A stretch of 64,000 bases of DNA from Durusdinium trenchii. Lineage: Eukaryota > Sar > Dinophyceae > Suessiales > Symbiodiniaceae. Numbering within the stretch: the first letter of the stretch is position 1; every line of letters begins with the position of its first letter. Positions 32,205 through 43,045 of this stretch are shown here, piece by piece. Location: the NCBI GenBank assembly GCA_963970005.1, contig CAXAMN010000002.1, positions 1,336,200-1,400,199 of the forward strand, read 5' to 3'. The translations under genes and the position numbers were made by a program. Below the pieces are notes generated by a model that was given only the letters and a program-made list of their open reading frames with translations, was not told where the DNA came from and did not search any database.

Positions 32205-32597
32205 TCAACGACTTGGCTCTTCGCAGACTTGGCTCACGAGCCGGCTCGTGCACCTATAGTTGCATTTCGTCTCTAGCCCCTGCCGCCCAAGCATCAGGTC
32301 GTGGCATGGACCCCAAGTCGCGCTACGTCGTCCCTGCCGTTCAATCTTCAAAGACTTCCGCTGGGCCAGGGCAGAACTTGGACATATTGTCACCTTCTTG
32401 GATTGGCTCTGAAACAAAGAGCCAATATACAGTATAGTATTGTTTGGGAAGACAACACCGGACTGTTTCATGCTTTCATGAAGAGGATAGTATGTCTTAC
32501 TTGTCCGTTTCTCAGGTTCTGTTTTTGTTGCCCAACTGCTAACGCCACTGGCTTTGTGGATTGGTGAACGAGGCTCCAAGACCGTCTCTGCCCCCAC
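32205..32597 (-). CDS. long open frame, unknown
   Basis: 130 codons; the last 90 read as protein (NNTILYIGSLFQSQSKKVTI). A neighbouring minus frame, 32468-32716, is also plausible. No splice pair was fixed. Confidence 0.3.
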   Translation of the reverse strand: MGAETVLEPRSPIHKASGVSSWATKTEPEKRTSKTYYPLHESMKQSGVVFPNNTILYIGSLFQSQSKKVTICPSSALAQRKSLKIERQGRRSATWGPCHDLMLGRQGLETKCNYRCTSRLVSQVCEEPSR

Positions 32598-33243
32598 AAG
32601 TGTTTTTCTGTTTCACTGGGACCGTTTGAACCTCTTTCAAGGAGCGCGGGCAGGAAGGCTAGGGGGAGGTAGCCTACGTGGATGCAAGAACCATGTTTGG
32701 TTTGAGAGCACCACACACCGAACCAATCCTATTGATTACATATGAAACATTACATTATGAATCTGAATTATTTGTTGTATGGACCTTGAAAGCACCCCCA
32801 TGTAGTGTAGGTAGGTCCAGTGTCATGAAATTGTTTGGGACTGGTCTGCCACCAAAACAGAACGTCCTATTGGGTTGGAGGCCATTTCTATTAGGTTGGA
32901 GGTATATGGAGGTATTGTATCCTAGGATGAGCTGAAGAAGGCGATCGAGTCAATGAATGCAGTCGGGCAGCCCAGCGATGGATGTGGCGGCCAGGTTCAC
33001 CTGGTCATACCGAGACCCTGTGAGAATGGTTGTGTTTGTTGCTCACCCCTTGAGAATCTTGAGAGGGTAGGGGGATGTAGGGGGGTATCCATGGTAAGAC
33101 CCCTTTTGAGACAAGTTACTGTAGATAGTAGACATTGAACGATTCAAATGCCGTAGAACGGGGCTCATGAAAAAGAAGGGTTGACGTTTTTGCACATGCC
33201 ACGGATCTTCATGGACGGAGTGCAGTTCAAAGCTTAAACGGAG

Positions 33244-34636
33244 TGGCAGAATGGTTGCGCGCTTGTCAGTCCATGGTTGTTTCAATATGAAACATGCAAA
33301 CAGTGGGAGGATGAGCCAACCCACACATCAAGGGCGGCAAATCAACTCTACCACACATCCACGCCAAAACCGGGGAGACCTGCTTCGTTACCAGCAAAAC
33401 AATGTGTTCGGTACAATATGTGTCCATTGTTTTCTTTTTTTTATGAGTTACTATATAATATATATATATATTATATCAATTTACTGTTGGTGCGGTTATA
33501 CCTCTATTGGTTCTATCTACGTGTCCACCTATCTTTTCCTTTCCACAGCGGTTGTTCCATTTGTGATCCGATTCCCGAACTCCAGGAGTGGGCGCGTGGT
33601 CGAGAAGTCATGGCTCCTGAGCAGAGAACCGGATGGGGTTTTAAACTCAACCTACTACTCCACGAAGGTGCACCTGTTTAGGTTAAACTATTGTAGGCAT
33701 TTGGAATGCTGGTATACATTGCAGCTTTGAGAAAACGGTCTTCCGATTCCAAAAAGCACAGAAGGCTGAACGAATATCAAGAAGCAGCTGAACGCATTGG
33801 TATACCAAAAGGAACACCATGGCCCATGGTGCAAACAATCTGGGAACACCTACCAGCACCCGACTTTCACAGGTCACCACGAACGACACCATTTATATAA
33901 GCCTCCAAGAGCCATCATAAGTTGGAGGGTGCTGGTATAGCTTTGGGTGGCGAACTCATGTGAACACCGTGGACTCACCTTTGTATTTCATGGTGAAGTC
34001 GATGCTTGGTACCTGTTGGATCAATTTTTTTCCCCGACACTTACTTTCTTTCTTCTAAGGACCGGACCTATGGCAAAGTTCATGCGTCGGCCTTGCATGG
34101 ATTGGATTCAAGCCGCCAGCATGGTTCCAGACACCCAGGTGAAAGCATGCAAAAGTCAGTCGAACACTGCCGTCATTGGTCGGTTCTTGCATCCGGTCAA
34201 CGTCCGAACGGTGCATTTGGGGTGGTTTCCTGCGGTTTCAATGGTTTCTCGGTCTTTGGATCGTTTGGATGCACCGTTGAAAGCACCTTCCAGCACCGTT
34301 TGGCCGTAGATGCCAGGTTGAAAGAAGAGCTGGATGGGAACTGGAAAGCTGGGCATGACGCGCTCCTCGGAAGAAGGAAAACCTGGGGGAATGACTGTCA
34401 TGACCCTGATGGAAACATCCAAGACCTTAGTGGAAACATCACGGACCTGGATCATCCAACGGGTCACATCCATAGACTACTCAGACCCCCAGACAGGACA
34501 CCCAGACAGGAGGATCCTGGAAGAGAAACCGTTTGGGTGCGTCAGGTTGGTTCATTTGTCATGGGGTTTTATTGAACAAGGTGCGGTTGCGGATGTTCTC
34601 CATTTGGAGCAGCTCGGAAGCCGCAAAACAATCTGA
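33244..34636 (+). CDS. five-exon gene model, unknown protein (5' partial)
   Basis: Exons 33244-33410, 33549-33667, 33725-33872, 34060-34138 and about 34325-34636. Donors are TTCG|GTACAA, GAAG|GTGCAC, CACAG|GTCACC and CCCAG|GTGAAA. Acceptors are TTTCCACAG, ATACATTGCAG, TTTCTTCTAAG and TTGAAAG. All four junction phases agree and the joined length is 825 bases, exactly 275 codons with the final TGA. The product starts with WLFQYETCKQWEDEPTHTS, has a Cys cluster across the first junction (CVRGCSICD), then basic EALRKRSSDSKKHRR, then GTPWPMVQTIWEHLPAPDFH, and ends with EQGAVADVLHLEQLG. Introns are 138, 57, 187 and 186 bases. The N-terminus is not found and the last acceptor could be three bases further on. 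It is soluble by composition and of unknown function. This is the best-supported new model in the window. Confidence 0.62.
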
Positions 34637-34685
34637 TGACACTTTCCAGAGATGTCCAGAGATGTATATATAATATAGTTACAAG

Positions 34686-34800
34686 TTATGATGGTGAATC
34701 AGATGCTTCGGAAGCTGTGTCTTCTGAAGAGAACCGCCTAAAACGGCCTGAAAGTTTTGAAGACTTACACTCCGTGAAGTAATCAAAAGTAGAAACTGGC
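34686..34800 (-). CDS. possible terminal exon with acidic Ser tail
   Basis: The minus frame ends in SSEDTASEASDSPS and a stop, an acidic phosphoacceptor-like tail similar in style to those at 52520 and 63428. The frame is open upstream to 35138. A 21-base GTAAGT...TTTCAG segment inside is in frame and probably not an intron. Confidence 0.33.
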
Positions 34801-35195
34801 CCTTTGGGATAACCGTGTTCCTCTACCAAACCGGTGGTTTTCCACATCCAGCTGTGTGAATCCATGGAGTGTAGCTGTGTGAATCCATCGAGGCCGCCCC
34901 GCATTTCCACGCCCGAATTGGGATGGTTCCACCGGCTCGTTCCACCGGCAGGTTGGAGGCCGCCTGCAGTCGGCTCCGAGATTCCCTTGACAAGGTCGGA
35001 GAGGAGCCGTTTTCCGAGGCTTTTGGGTGAAAGAAACTCACGAGGGTGAAACGTAGCACTGGTGAAGGAAGACGTCTTCCCTGACAAATATCGGTGTTCG
35101 TAGGATTTAGACATCGTTTTTGTTGCCCTGTTGTTCATCCTCCTTTGGGCCCTTCCTACCTTTCATGGGATCCGGGGACCCGACCTACGCTCCAG

Positions 35196-35309
35196 GACCG
35201 GACGTTGTGCGAGGAGGCTCAAAGTAGCAGCACGGAGGGGCTCCCAGCGCTCTTCCTCAAACGCTTCAAGGCACGACGGATGGATGGCCTGACCGACCTA
35301 TACGGCTAA
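35196..35309 (+). CDS. possible terminal exon
   Basis: Acceptor CTACGCTCCAG|GACCGG in phase 0, then EEAQSSSTEGLPALFLKRFK and an end MDGLTDLYG with TAA. Confidence 0.35.
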   Translation, partial: DRTLCEEAQSSSTEGLPALFLKRFKARRMDGLTDLYG

Positions 35310-35348
35310 AAACGCTTGGTTGACGAGACGCCTGGTATCCCCTGGTAG

Positions 35349-35871
35349 AGTTTGCTTGAGGATTTCAAACGGGCCGAAGGAAGGAGCCGAGTTTCTGAGT
35401 CAATTGCTCGGTGCGGCGTCGTGCTTTCCTTTGTGAGATTGATGACAAGCAGAAGTGCTTTCTTGACAAGAACGAGTCTGAGTGATTTTGAGTCTCAGGT
35501 TTCGACTGCATGCGTATGTTTTGCTCGTGATGCTTGGAACTGTGCTTTTCAAGCTCTCTATCGATCGCAATGCTGCAATGACCCAATATTGGCCCAATAT
35601 ACAAGATCCTGTGCAACTGACGTTAAACTGCTCAAATACAATCCTAAGATATCCTAAGTCTCCAAACTGGCTCTCCACCATCAGAACACCTCGCCCATTT
35701 GGAGTGATTCCCGACACATTCTCGCTCACCCGCTCCGTCCAACGGGACGACGGATTCCACAGGATCCCATGCGCTTCGCCAACTTTCAAGGAGGCGGAAC
35801 GGCCCGTGCGGCGCGCGGTGATCACAGGCCTGTTGGGGTATAGCTATTGTATTCAATATCATATGATATGA
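35349..35871 (+). CDS. two-exon model with 40-base intron, unknown
   Basis: Exon 35349-35513 (acceptor TGGTAG|AGTTTG, 55 codons) reads LEDFKRAEGRSRVSESIARC to FESQVSTAC and ends at consensus donor TGC|GTATGT. Exon 35554-35871 starts after GCTTTTCAAG in the required phase 0 and reads KLSIDRN-style sequence, then STIRTPRPFGVIPDTFSLTR, to a stop. The intron is only 40 bases and shifts frame by one, so the agreement is informative. Minus frames are open over part of exon 2. No family is recognised. Confidence 0.45.
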
Positions 35872-35879
35872 GATTGTTA

Positions 35880-36790
35880 AATATGTATTGTTGGAGTTCC
35901 AAGTCGTGGTATAGTTCTTAAAGCTTTACCCCTGGAAACAGACACACTCTTATATATATTAAAAAACAATAAACTGATGAACAGACCCTTTCATTGGTTC
36001 AACACCCGAAAGATGCCTTATTGGGGCCCTTTTATCAGGGTTTTGGCTCCCCCCCCTTCGTCACCATGTGTCGCATCTGTAAAGTTTGCACCTCACAGCA
36101 GTTTGAACCTCCAAGACAGCACTCGGCGATGCGCTTCCAAGCCGTCACGAACGATCATCGACTTACATCGATGGGGACTGGCACTGCACAACTTCTGCGA
36201 GCAGGGCCAGGGGCCAGGGGTGGTTGATTGAAATGGGGTCGATGGGGGATGGCATCTATTCCAAAGGGGTGGCAGAATCTGCCAGTCCCATCGTGTTAGG
36301 AAAGATCCACGGCTGCAACGAGAAGTTTGGTTCCGACGAGTGGCTTGGCGAAGTTTCGTCACCAGGGTCCACCAGATCCCGTCAGATCCCACTGGAATGA
36401 GTCGCTTCCGACATGTGGCCCTTCATCTCGGGTTCAGCAGTTTGGGAGCTGCACTCAGCTGGAAGAATCAATGGATGACATGGATGCGCCCATCATGACC
36501 CCCGAGTTCGGATGACCATTGACCACGAAATCCTCAGATGTCCTCAGATCAAGCCGGGGGTGTTCACTGAACGAAACCATGATTTCAGCACATTTCAGCT
36601 CAAGATATCCAAAGACCCATGAAGCCACGGGGATTCTACAGTATTTATTTGTTTCTTCTATATTATTATAGATAGTATTTCTATTGGTTTCTTTGCTGTC
36701 TTCTGTATAGTATTTCTTTGATTTTCTTTGTTTCTATTGTTGGCTGAAGGTGCAGTTGCCCCAGCGGGCACGAGGAACTGGGCTGCCAAG
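35880..36790. other. no gene supported
   Basis: AT-rich start, then weak frames on both strands. Confidence 0.45.
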
Positions 36791-36797
36791 ATGAAGT

Positions 36798-37506
36798 GAA
36801 TCCTTCCAGCTCGAGGCCCCAGAGGAGCCCTCCCGGCAGGGCCACCAGACGAGAGTCCAAGTACTGGGAGAGTCCGAGAAATCAGCAACAGCCAATGATC
36901 AACCAACGACAGGATCTGCATGGTTTGGGTTTGTGGGTGAAAGTCATTTCTTGCCAAGTCACCTCCACGAGGACAAGGTCCCAGGTTTTTGACCATCAAG
37001 TATCATCAAGTCAGATTTGGAAAGCCTTGGGAAGACTGGGCAACTTGCTGGGCGTATCGACATCCGTTTCAACTTTCCTCCCCTACAGGTGGCCACAATT
37101 GAGACTTCTGAGGGTCCAACAGAAGGTTCAGTGAGAAGCCATGGAGTAGTCGCCGTGAAAGGTGTTCACTGCCCCAACGTGAAATTTGTGTGGCTTCGGT
37201 GAGGCCCGGAACCGGATGATGTATCACACCCTGCCTACCGACGGACAATCGGACCAAGTGACCTTCAGTACAAAATCGAAGTCCCACCTTCATCACCGTT
37301 CTTTCCACCAGTCCCATCGTCGCGTGGTGCCAAGCCGTCCGTGCCGTCAGCGAGACGTCGTGCCGACGGCCCAGATATCGAGCTGAAGTGCAGCAACATC
37401 CTCAACTCGCAGATCCCTGCGTCGAATGTCCTGGACTTCTTCAAGCCTCTCAGCTCAAAGTTTCATCGCGGACAGGACGAGGTGACCGCGCCAAAGATAT
37501 GGGCAG
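36798..37506 (+). CDS. multi-exon model with short introns, unknown
   Basis: One + frame reads as protein from 36798 to 37506 but contains two TGA codons. Both fall in possible short introns: 36978-37010 (33 bases, weak) and 37199-37258 (60 bases; donor TTCG|GTGAGG, acceptor GACCAAG|TGAC, phase 2 on both sides). The joined protein includes GRIDIRFNFPPLQVATIETS, then HCPNVKFVWLR joined to DLQYKIEVPPSSPFF, then DIELKCSNILNSQIPASNVL, DFFKPLSSKFHRGQDEV, and ends at donor GGCAG|GTTATC. A strong acceptor TCCCCTACAG|GTGGCC at 37090 is an alternative exon start. If the introns are not real, this is a gene with two nonsense codons. Confidence 0.48.
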
Positions 37507-37747
37507 GTTATCGTGCAATGATGGGGAGGTGAACCGTTCAATGATGTTCAATGGATCAAACATAAATATCACGTCTTCGACAAGTGAGCCAAGAGTTCTG
37601 AAGTGGAAGCAATGTGCGGATCCCGGAAACTGCAGAACCCCTGGAGGTCAACCGTCATGGAGTGGGACCAAGTAGGACAGGTAGGAGTCGAAGGGCAACG
37701 GGCTCCTGATCAAGAAAATGACAGGCACAATCATGGATGACATTCTG

Positions 37748-37764
37748 GTGTGTGTGTGTGCGTG
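37748..37764. repeat. (TG)n tract
   Basis: Short GT run. Confidence 0.8.
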
Positions 37765-37791
37765 CGCACGTATGTTGACGTGTGAATCTCT

Positions 37792-38172
37792 TCAAAAGCC
37801 TTCAAGCCGGTTTTGTCGAACTGAGATCCGCTGTAGTGGCCGCAAATGCAACTCACTCAGACTGGAAAAAGGGAACTGAAGACCACGTGTCTTTGACACG
37901 TTCATCATCCATTTGATCGGTCTTTCTCGTCCATTCCCGATCTCTCTGCGGCGCATGTGGAGCGGATTGTCCGGTTTCGGAGCCAAGTTTCGGTTTCCAG
38001 GTCGGGAGGTGCTTGCAACATCTCCAGCCAGGATGAACTCATGAAGCATCACGGCTGAAACCCGTTGTGAAAAAGTCAAAAATGACTGTGGGTCAAAACA
38101 TGGAGCCCGACCAGTCCACGATGCCGCGAGCGACCAGGTCAACCAAGGTATCCTGGTTTTGACTATAGCCAA
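37792..38172 (-). CDS. long open frame over a dispersed repeat
   Basis: 126 codons are open on minus and protein-like. Its start, 38083-38160, is a copy of a repeat also at 47684 and 51919, where reading frames differ. The upstream part is therefore probably repeat-derived; the rest (ISVRQNRLEGF end) may be coding. Confidence 0.28.
   Translation of the reverse strand: MAIVKTRIPWLTWSLAASWTGRAPCFDPQSFLTFSQRVSAVMLHEFILAGDVASTSRPGNRNLAPKPDNPLHMRRREIGNGRERPIKWMMNVSKTRGLQFPFSSLSELHLRPLQRISVRQNRLEGF
38083..38160 (-). repeat. AGGATACCTTGG ... GTTTTGACCCA repeat, copy 1
   Basis: The complement shares ACCAGGATACCTTGGTTGACC and GGGCTCCA-GTTTTGACCCA with 51919-51990, and CACAGTCA with 47684-47739. Confidence 0.65.
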
Positions 38173-38355
38173 ATATGGAAAACACTACAGAGCTTTTGTA
38201 GGCGAGAGAGGATCATTTCAATTCAGAGTGTTTGTTCGTGGAAGCGTGGAGCGGCTGGTGTTTTGACGGAGATGGCGATGGCGATCGGTGGAGTTCGAAG
38301 GCTCTCCAAAGAACTCGTTGGGAATCCATCATTTAGGAGTCATCTACCCGCAAAG

Positions 38356-38456
38356 GGGCTCCAGTCGTACCTTCGTTTCGAAGGTGGAATGACTGAGGTA
38401 GGTGCCAGGAGGGTCCAGTCAGACCTTCGTTTCGGAGGTATGACTGGAGCCCTGCA
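38356..38456. repeat. GGCTCCAGTCGTACCTTCG hairpin repeat
   Basis: GGCTCCAGTCGTACCTTCG at the left is inverted against CGGAGGTATGACTGGAGCC at the right. ACCTTCGTTTCGAAGG and CCTTCGTTTCGGAGG lie inside. Related forms are at 39182-39255 and 39479-39557. Confidence 0.75.
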
Positions 38457-38631
38457 ACTGGATATTCAAATTCCAGCCTAGGCGGTTTCCGTTGTGTTTG
38501 GGGCAATCCCGAAACTGAAAGGACCACAGCCTATAGAAGCCATTTCACAACCCCTTTGACAGGGAAATGAATGGTCATATCTTTGGAAGGTTGACAGACT
38601 CAGAACCAATTTTACAGGTTGGGAGGAGGAG

Positions 38632-39170
38632 ATGCCACGAGTCAACAGTGGATGGTCAACAGTGGGCTCCCTACCAGGTGGTGTTTTTGAAGTAGATGCT
38701 TTTGATACACTTAGACTCGCATGGAAGAGATGGAAGTGGAGCTCACCCCGTGTTTGCAGAGTTGCGGACCTTGGTGGGTATTCTGTATTCTGTATTCTCA
38801 TCCAATCCCAGGCAAATCACCAAATCTCCCAAGTCCTTTTGAGGAACAGGAATGTGCCTTGAACTTGTTAGACATTGTGACCATGTGCCCACCGACATCG
38901 ACGACACATTGCCCACAAACCTCCAAAAGACCGGTTTCAAGTTCAGAACATGCGTCATCAGATGCGTGGTCATATGCTTTTTGGGATTGGCTTCCCCAGG
39001 AAAACACGTGGTGGTGAACCCCACAGTTCCCACGGTAAACCGTCGTGTTGGTTCTCGCCGAGGCAAGTCGTGGATCGTGAGACCATGCACCGCTTGGAGG
39101 CAATTTCGACGTCGATTTCGAGGTCGGTTTGGCCCAAATTTCTACCGCTGCCGAACGGTTGATTAACAGA
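38632..39170 (+). CDS. possible coding block, both strands open
   Basis: Two + frames (GVFEVDAFDTLRLAWKRWKW; CDHVPTDIDDTLPTNLQKTG) and two minus frames are open and protein-like here. No splice pair distinguishes them. Confidence 0.2.
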
Positions 39171-39181
39171 GGCCCCTTCCA

Positions 39182-39557
39182 TGGGCTCCAGTTGCACCGT
39201 TTCAATGTGGGACTCGGGTGGGAGGCTCCAAATACCTTCTCAGGAGGTATGCTTGGAGCCCGAGGCTACCTATTTGGCACCGACCTCTCTATTCTTTCCA
39301 AAAGATCCAAGGGACATACTGTAACCTGCACGTCGTTAAAAACAGATCCCACGCATTCCCACGCTAAACGAATGGTGGGGTTGGACGAGGATGGTGGTTT
39401 TGTGCTGGAAGGAAGGACCTTTGGAAGATGTTTATTGAAGATTGCAGATCCTGACCCTCTAGGCCTAGGCGGCCTTGTCGGGCTCCAGTTGATGCTCCAG
39501 GAGGTTACCTCGAGTGGAGCCTTGCACCCCCAGTCCTGCCTTGGAAACGAAGGTACG
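39182..39557. repeat. GGGCTCCAGTTG / GGTATGCTTGGAGCCC hairpin repeats
   Basis: GGGCTCCAGTTGCACCGTTTC starts at 39183; AGGAGGTATGCTTGGAGCCC ends near 39263. A second unit, GGGCTCCAGTTG at 39479 and GAAACGAAGGTACGACTCGAG to 39568, has the 38.36-kb motif in inverse order. Confidence 0.65.
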
Positions 39558-39694
39558 ACTCGAGCACTATGGTGAATGTTGTGTCTTTTTTTTTATGCAT
39601 TGTGCTGTTGGAAGATGTTGGAAGTCTGAGAACATCGAAGCAAGCCACAGCTCAAAAATGCTCGAAAGCGGCAGCCGACATTGAGCGAGAGCTA

Positions 39695-39773
39695 CATGTA
39701 AGCGGATAACACCACCGGTTTGTAGAGGATCTAATGCTCATCCAAGGAGCCACGCCATCCACTTCTATGATTG
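39695..39773. mobile_element. ATCCACTTCCATGAT foldback element, copy 4
   Basis: The degenerate left arm CATGTAAGCGGAT (39695-39707) and right arm ATCCACTTCTATGATTG (39757-39773). The inner right sequence CCAAGGAGCCACGCC matches copy 3 closely. Confidence 0.65.
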
Positions 39774-39795
39774 TTTGAGCGATAGCTAGCCCCTG

Positions 39796-40032
39796 ATGCT
39801 CAGCCGACCGAGTTGGTCACTTTCAGAAGAACTTCGTCAGCAAGTTTGTCGAAGCCTGCACATGGTTTTGACAGCAAGGCAATTTCTCACCAAGATTGGC
39901 TCGTGCAAGCATGGAGGTGCACAACACCGGGTGCTCCAGTATCTCCAGCATGCATCCTGGCTAGGAAAAGAAACCACAGAAACAGGCGCAATTGTGCCAG
40001 CCAATCAGACCACGAGTTCCTTTCAGCTCTAA
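39796..40032 (+). CDS. possible exon, helical
   Basis: The + frame reads SLSEELRQQVCRSLHMVLTA, then HRVLQYLQHASWLGKETTET. No splice sites were fixed. Confidence 0.28.
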   Translation: MLSRPSWSLSEELRQQVCRSLHMVLTARQFLTKIGSCKHGGAQHRVLQYLQHASWLGKETTETGAIVPANQTTSSFQL

Positions 40033-40466
40033 TGATCTCAGTCTGTCGACTCAAACGTCGAAGGCTGAGCTCGGTGAAAAGAGCGCCCCGTATGAACCAG
40101 GTCAACCAGGGTCCAGGAAGGTATTAAGGTGTGTAGCTCAACAGCAAGACCTCCCACTTCGACCATCTTCGACCCCTGGAAGGTGAAAATACACCAGTCT
40201 ACCCAGCCAGGGCCGATCGGGGCTGCATCGCTACTAGTAAAATGGGCACTGCGGCACTACTTCTTGATTTTGTAGCCCGCTCCCCCCCCCATCCCTACTT
40301 CCGTGTAGCTCAAAATAGGGAGACCCACACCCATTGGTTGGGTACCACGAGTTGTGGACTGTCAGCAGCAAACGCCTCCCAAAGCTGTGTATATAACCCT
40401 AGTAGCTGTTTGTTTCTAGTAGTAATGCCGCTACTAGTAGCTTCTTGCTCCCAGTAGCGATGCCCT

Positions 40467-40748
40467 TTGTTACTAGGGACTGGGGAGCTGAACTTATCAA
40501 CCTCAGGTGTGAAGATGGGTCATTATCATGTACACGCATTGAGCCAGGGTGTCACCCAAATTAACTTGCACACAACAACACCCCTAAGTCTTGCCATTTC
40601 TGACGAGGAGTCGGGTATGCCAGTCCATGCCCTCGCCCTACGGTATGCCTGCGCTGAAAGATGCTCGGAAGCCTGGAAGATGAGTGATGAAGCTGTTGAA
40701 GAGTTGGAAGTTGCAGTATTTCCCTCTCACTTGATTATTTGGGATTGA
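40467..40748 (+). CDS. possible exon
   Basis: The second half reads SDEESGMPVHALALRYACAE, then MSDEAVEELEVAVFPSHLII, to TGA. It is acidic and helical. The start is not fixed. Confidence 0.32.
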   Translation: MLLGTGELNLSTSGVKMGHYHVHALSQGVTQINLHTTTPLSLAISDEESGMPVHALALRYACAERCSEAWKMSDEAVEELEVAVFPSHLIIWD

Positions 40749-40749
40749 A

Positions 40750-42360
40750 CATTATGTGGAGTGGTCAATGGTCTGCCAGCATCTGCCTGCTATTATTATC
40801 CAGTTTCCCACTCTTTTGAGAGCACAAAGCACTTCGGTTGGTGCGGTGGTTGTAGGTCATCGTATAGAGGTAAGTAGTGCGGAGTCACAGAGGGCGGGGC
40901 TTCTTGAATCATCATAGGGCCATTTGCAATTCACATTTCCCAATGTCTATGCTTCGACATGTTGTTTCCCTTCAAAAGTGAACGGGCATTTGATGTATTT
41001 CATTGACACGTGTTTCTTTTATCTTTCAGAGAGAAGGACTTGGAAGAGGGGTGCTCCGCCAAGGCCCTCAGGTGCTCCAAAATATTGGCCCTTCACGAGG
41101 CTTTTGAATCATCATCTTAGTCTTGGTTCCTCTGTCAAAATCCCAACGCATCGCAGGGCCAATGAGGCTCAGTTTCATGGTCTGAAGTTTCATGTTTGAT
41201 CATTGATTAAAACGGTGGACGTCATGAACCATCACATTCTGAGCCCCGATGCGTCATGCCAACCTCATGAAAGGCAGGTCATGTTCAAGGCCCTTTGGCG
41301 CCTCGCGACGTTACCGACAGTTCTCTGACCCTAAGGAGACCGGGGATGGGTCAATCCCATGGGTGGGACACGTTTTTTTTGTTTCCCGCGGAACATGAAC
41401 AGAATAGCAGACCTACAGGAGGTCAACCTACGATGAAACGGGCTCTGGATTTGGACCTATCCCATCCCCATCTCTTGGGCAGTCTGGATCTCCACCCAGC
41501 TCTGAGCCAGCTCTGATCTCGTTCGCTCTTTTTTCTCGACACAGAAGGGACTGGCCTGGCTTTCCTGTACATGGCATGGGGTTGAAAAGGGGTCAGTACC
41601 TTGGGGTACACACAACCCCCCACACACATTCCATACCAGGTCCATCAAAGGCCATAGGAGACCAGTGCTCCCGTCAAGGCCGACGCTCTTCCCGCACCAT
41701 GGACGCTTTCTGGGAGTTCATGGAGGTGCGTGGGGGCTTGGGGGGCACGGAAGAGCGCATTTCTCCTAGCTGCCATCCGGGGTGATGACAACGCCGATGA
41801 CAAGAATCAGAATATGAAAGAAGGATCGTGTATGTATGATAATATTATATCATATATATATATTACAGTATATATCTGTGTGTGTCAAAATAGGGAGGCA
41901 ACGACCCCCTGGTAGGTTCGGAAAATACACCATGTACGGGCCAATCAGTAGACCAACCATGGAGGGACTCAAAGGATCAAGAAGCAAACTGAAGAATATG
42001 TTTCGTCAGTGGATGCCCAAGCGTGTTTGGGGATTGGGGACACCGACACCCCCTACTAAAAGCATCTAAACTCCCAACAGGTCGAAAAAAGGGCCGGAGT
42101 CGGACCCCAGAAGTCGTGTTTTTTCAGGGTTTTTAGAAAAAACTTGCACTAGAAGATCCATCTCCGGTGTCGGTGTCGTCGTCCATCCATCGCTCAACGA
42201 GTCGATGGACGAAGCCATCGTTCCCTGTTCGTTCCCAGAGGTCACCGCGAAGCAGCCAGACCTGTGAAGAAAATGGGCAGATGTCGGGGAAAGGGACCGG
42301 AACAGAACGGGGACCACAAAGGGTGTCGCCGGGGTTTGGGATCAGTTTGATTAGCATATT
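40750..42360. other. little coding evidence
   Basis: Weak frames only. A TA-rich tract lies at about 41845-41872, and CAAAATAGGGAG words at 40311 and 41886 recur elsewhere (28984 complement). Confidence 0.4.
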
Positions 42361-42365
42361 CATAG

Positions 42366-42410
42366 GTCAAGCCAGAACTCGTTTTGGCAGAGTTCAGAGT
42401 TTAGTGGATG
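42366..42410 (+). CDS. possible 45-base exon
   Basis: Acceptor ATATTCATAG|GTCAAG and near-perfect donor GGATG|GTAAGTG enclose 45 bases (QARTRFGRVQSLVDG). Signals are good but the size is small. Confidence 0.25.
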
Positions 42411-43045
42411 GTAAGTGTGGTGCTTCCCCACATCAAATCCACAAGAGCTTGAAGAACAACGTGAGGGCGACTGATCAGCTGAGGCGACTGAGGGAGCGAA
42501 CGTGAGGTCATGTCATGGCATCAGTTCCTGCGATCCTTTCGGCTTAAGACCCTACAACGGACGCCCGCTCCAACAGGCGTGGTTCCACGGCTTTGGACGG
42601 TCAACTAAGCAGGGTTGGAAAGAAGTTGGCACCACTGGACTATGTTTGAAGCATGTTCGATTCATTGTTCGCAAGCCAAAGCGCCAGGAACATCCAGGAA
42701 GCACATCTCTTCCAGCTTGTTCCCTTGCTCATTTGGTCCAACTGACCATATAATATACTTCCATTCAACTGCACAATTGACAGGCTCAAGCTGCCCAGGG
42801 CCCAATTTCCCTCACTCGGTGGCCTCGTCCGATTGAACCAGAGGTACACCTCAGTGGCCTCGTCCGATGGAAACGAGGCGCCGAACTCGGTGTCCTCGAA
42901 CGGTTGGACGAGCGAAGCGGGGCGGTCAACGCGGAGGGGCCAACTTGCTGGTCGAGCGAAGCACTGTCAGAAGACACAGACATACCTGGACCTTGAAATC
43001 TGGAAATCCATTGGAATGGGTTGGACTAAAGAGATCCAACCTTGT

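Noticed and set aside
34715-34760. 21-base GTAAGT...TTTCAG segment as an intron in the minus frame near 34.74 kb
   Set aside because: It is far below any plausible intron size and in frame, so it is simply coding or chance.
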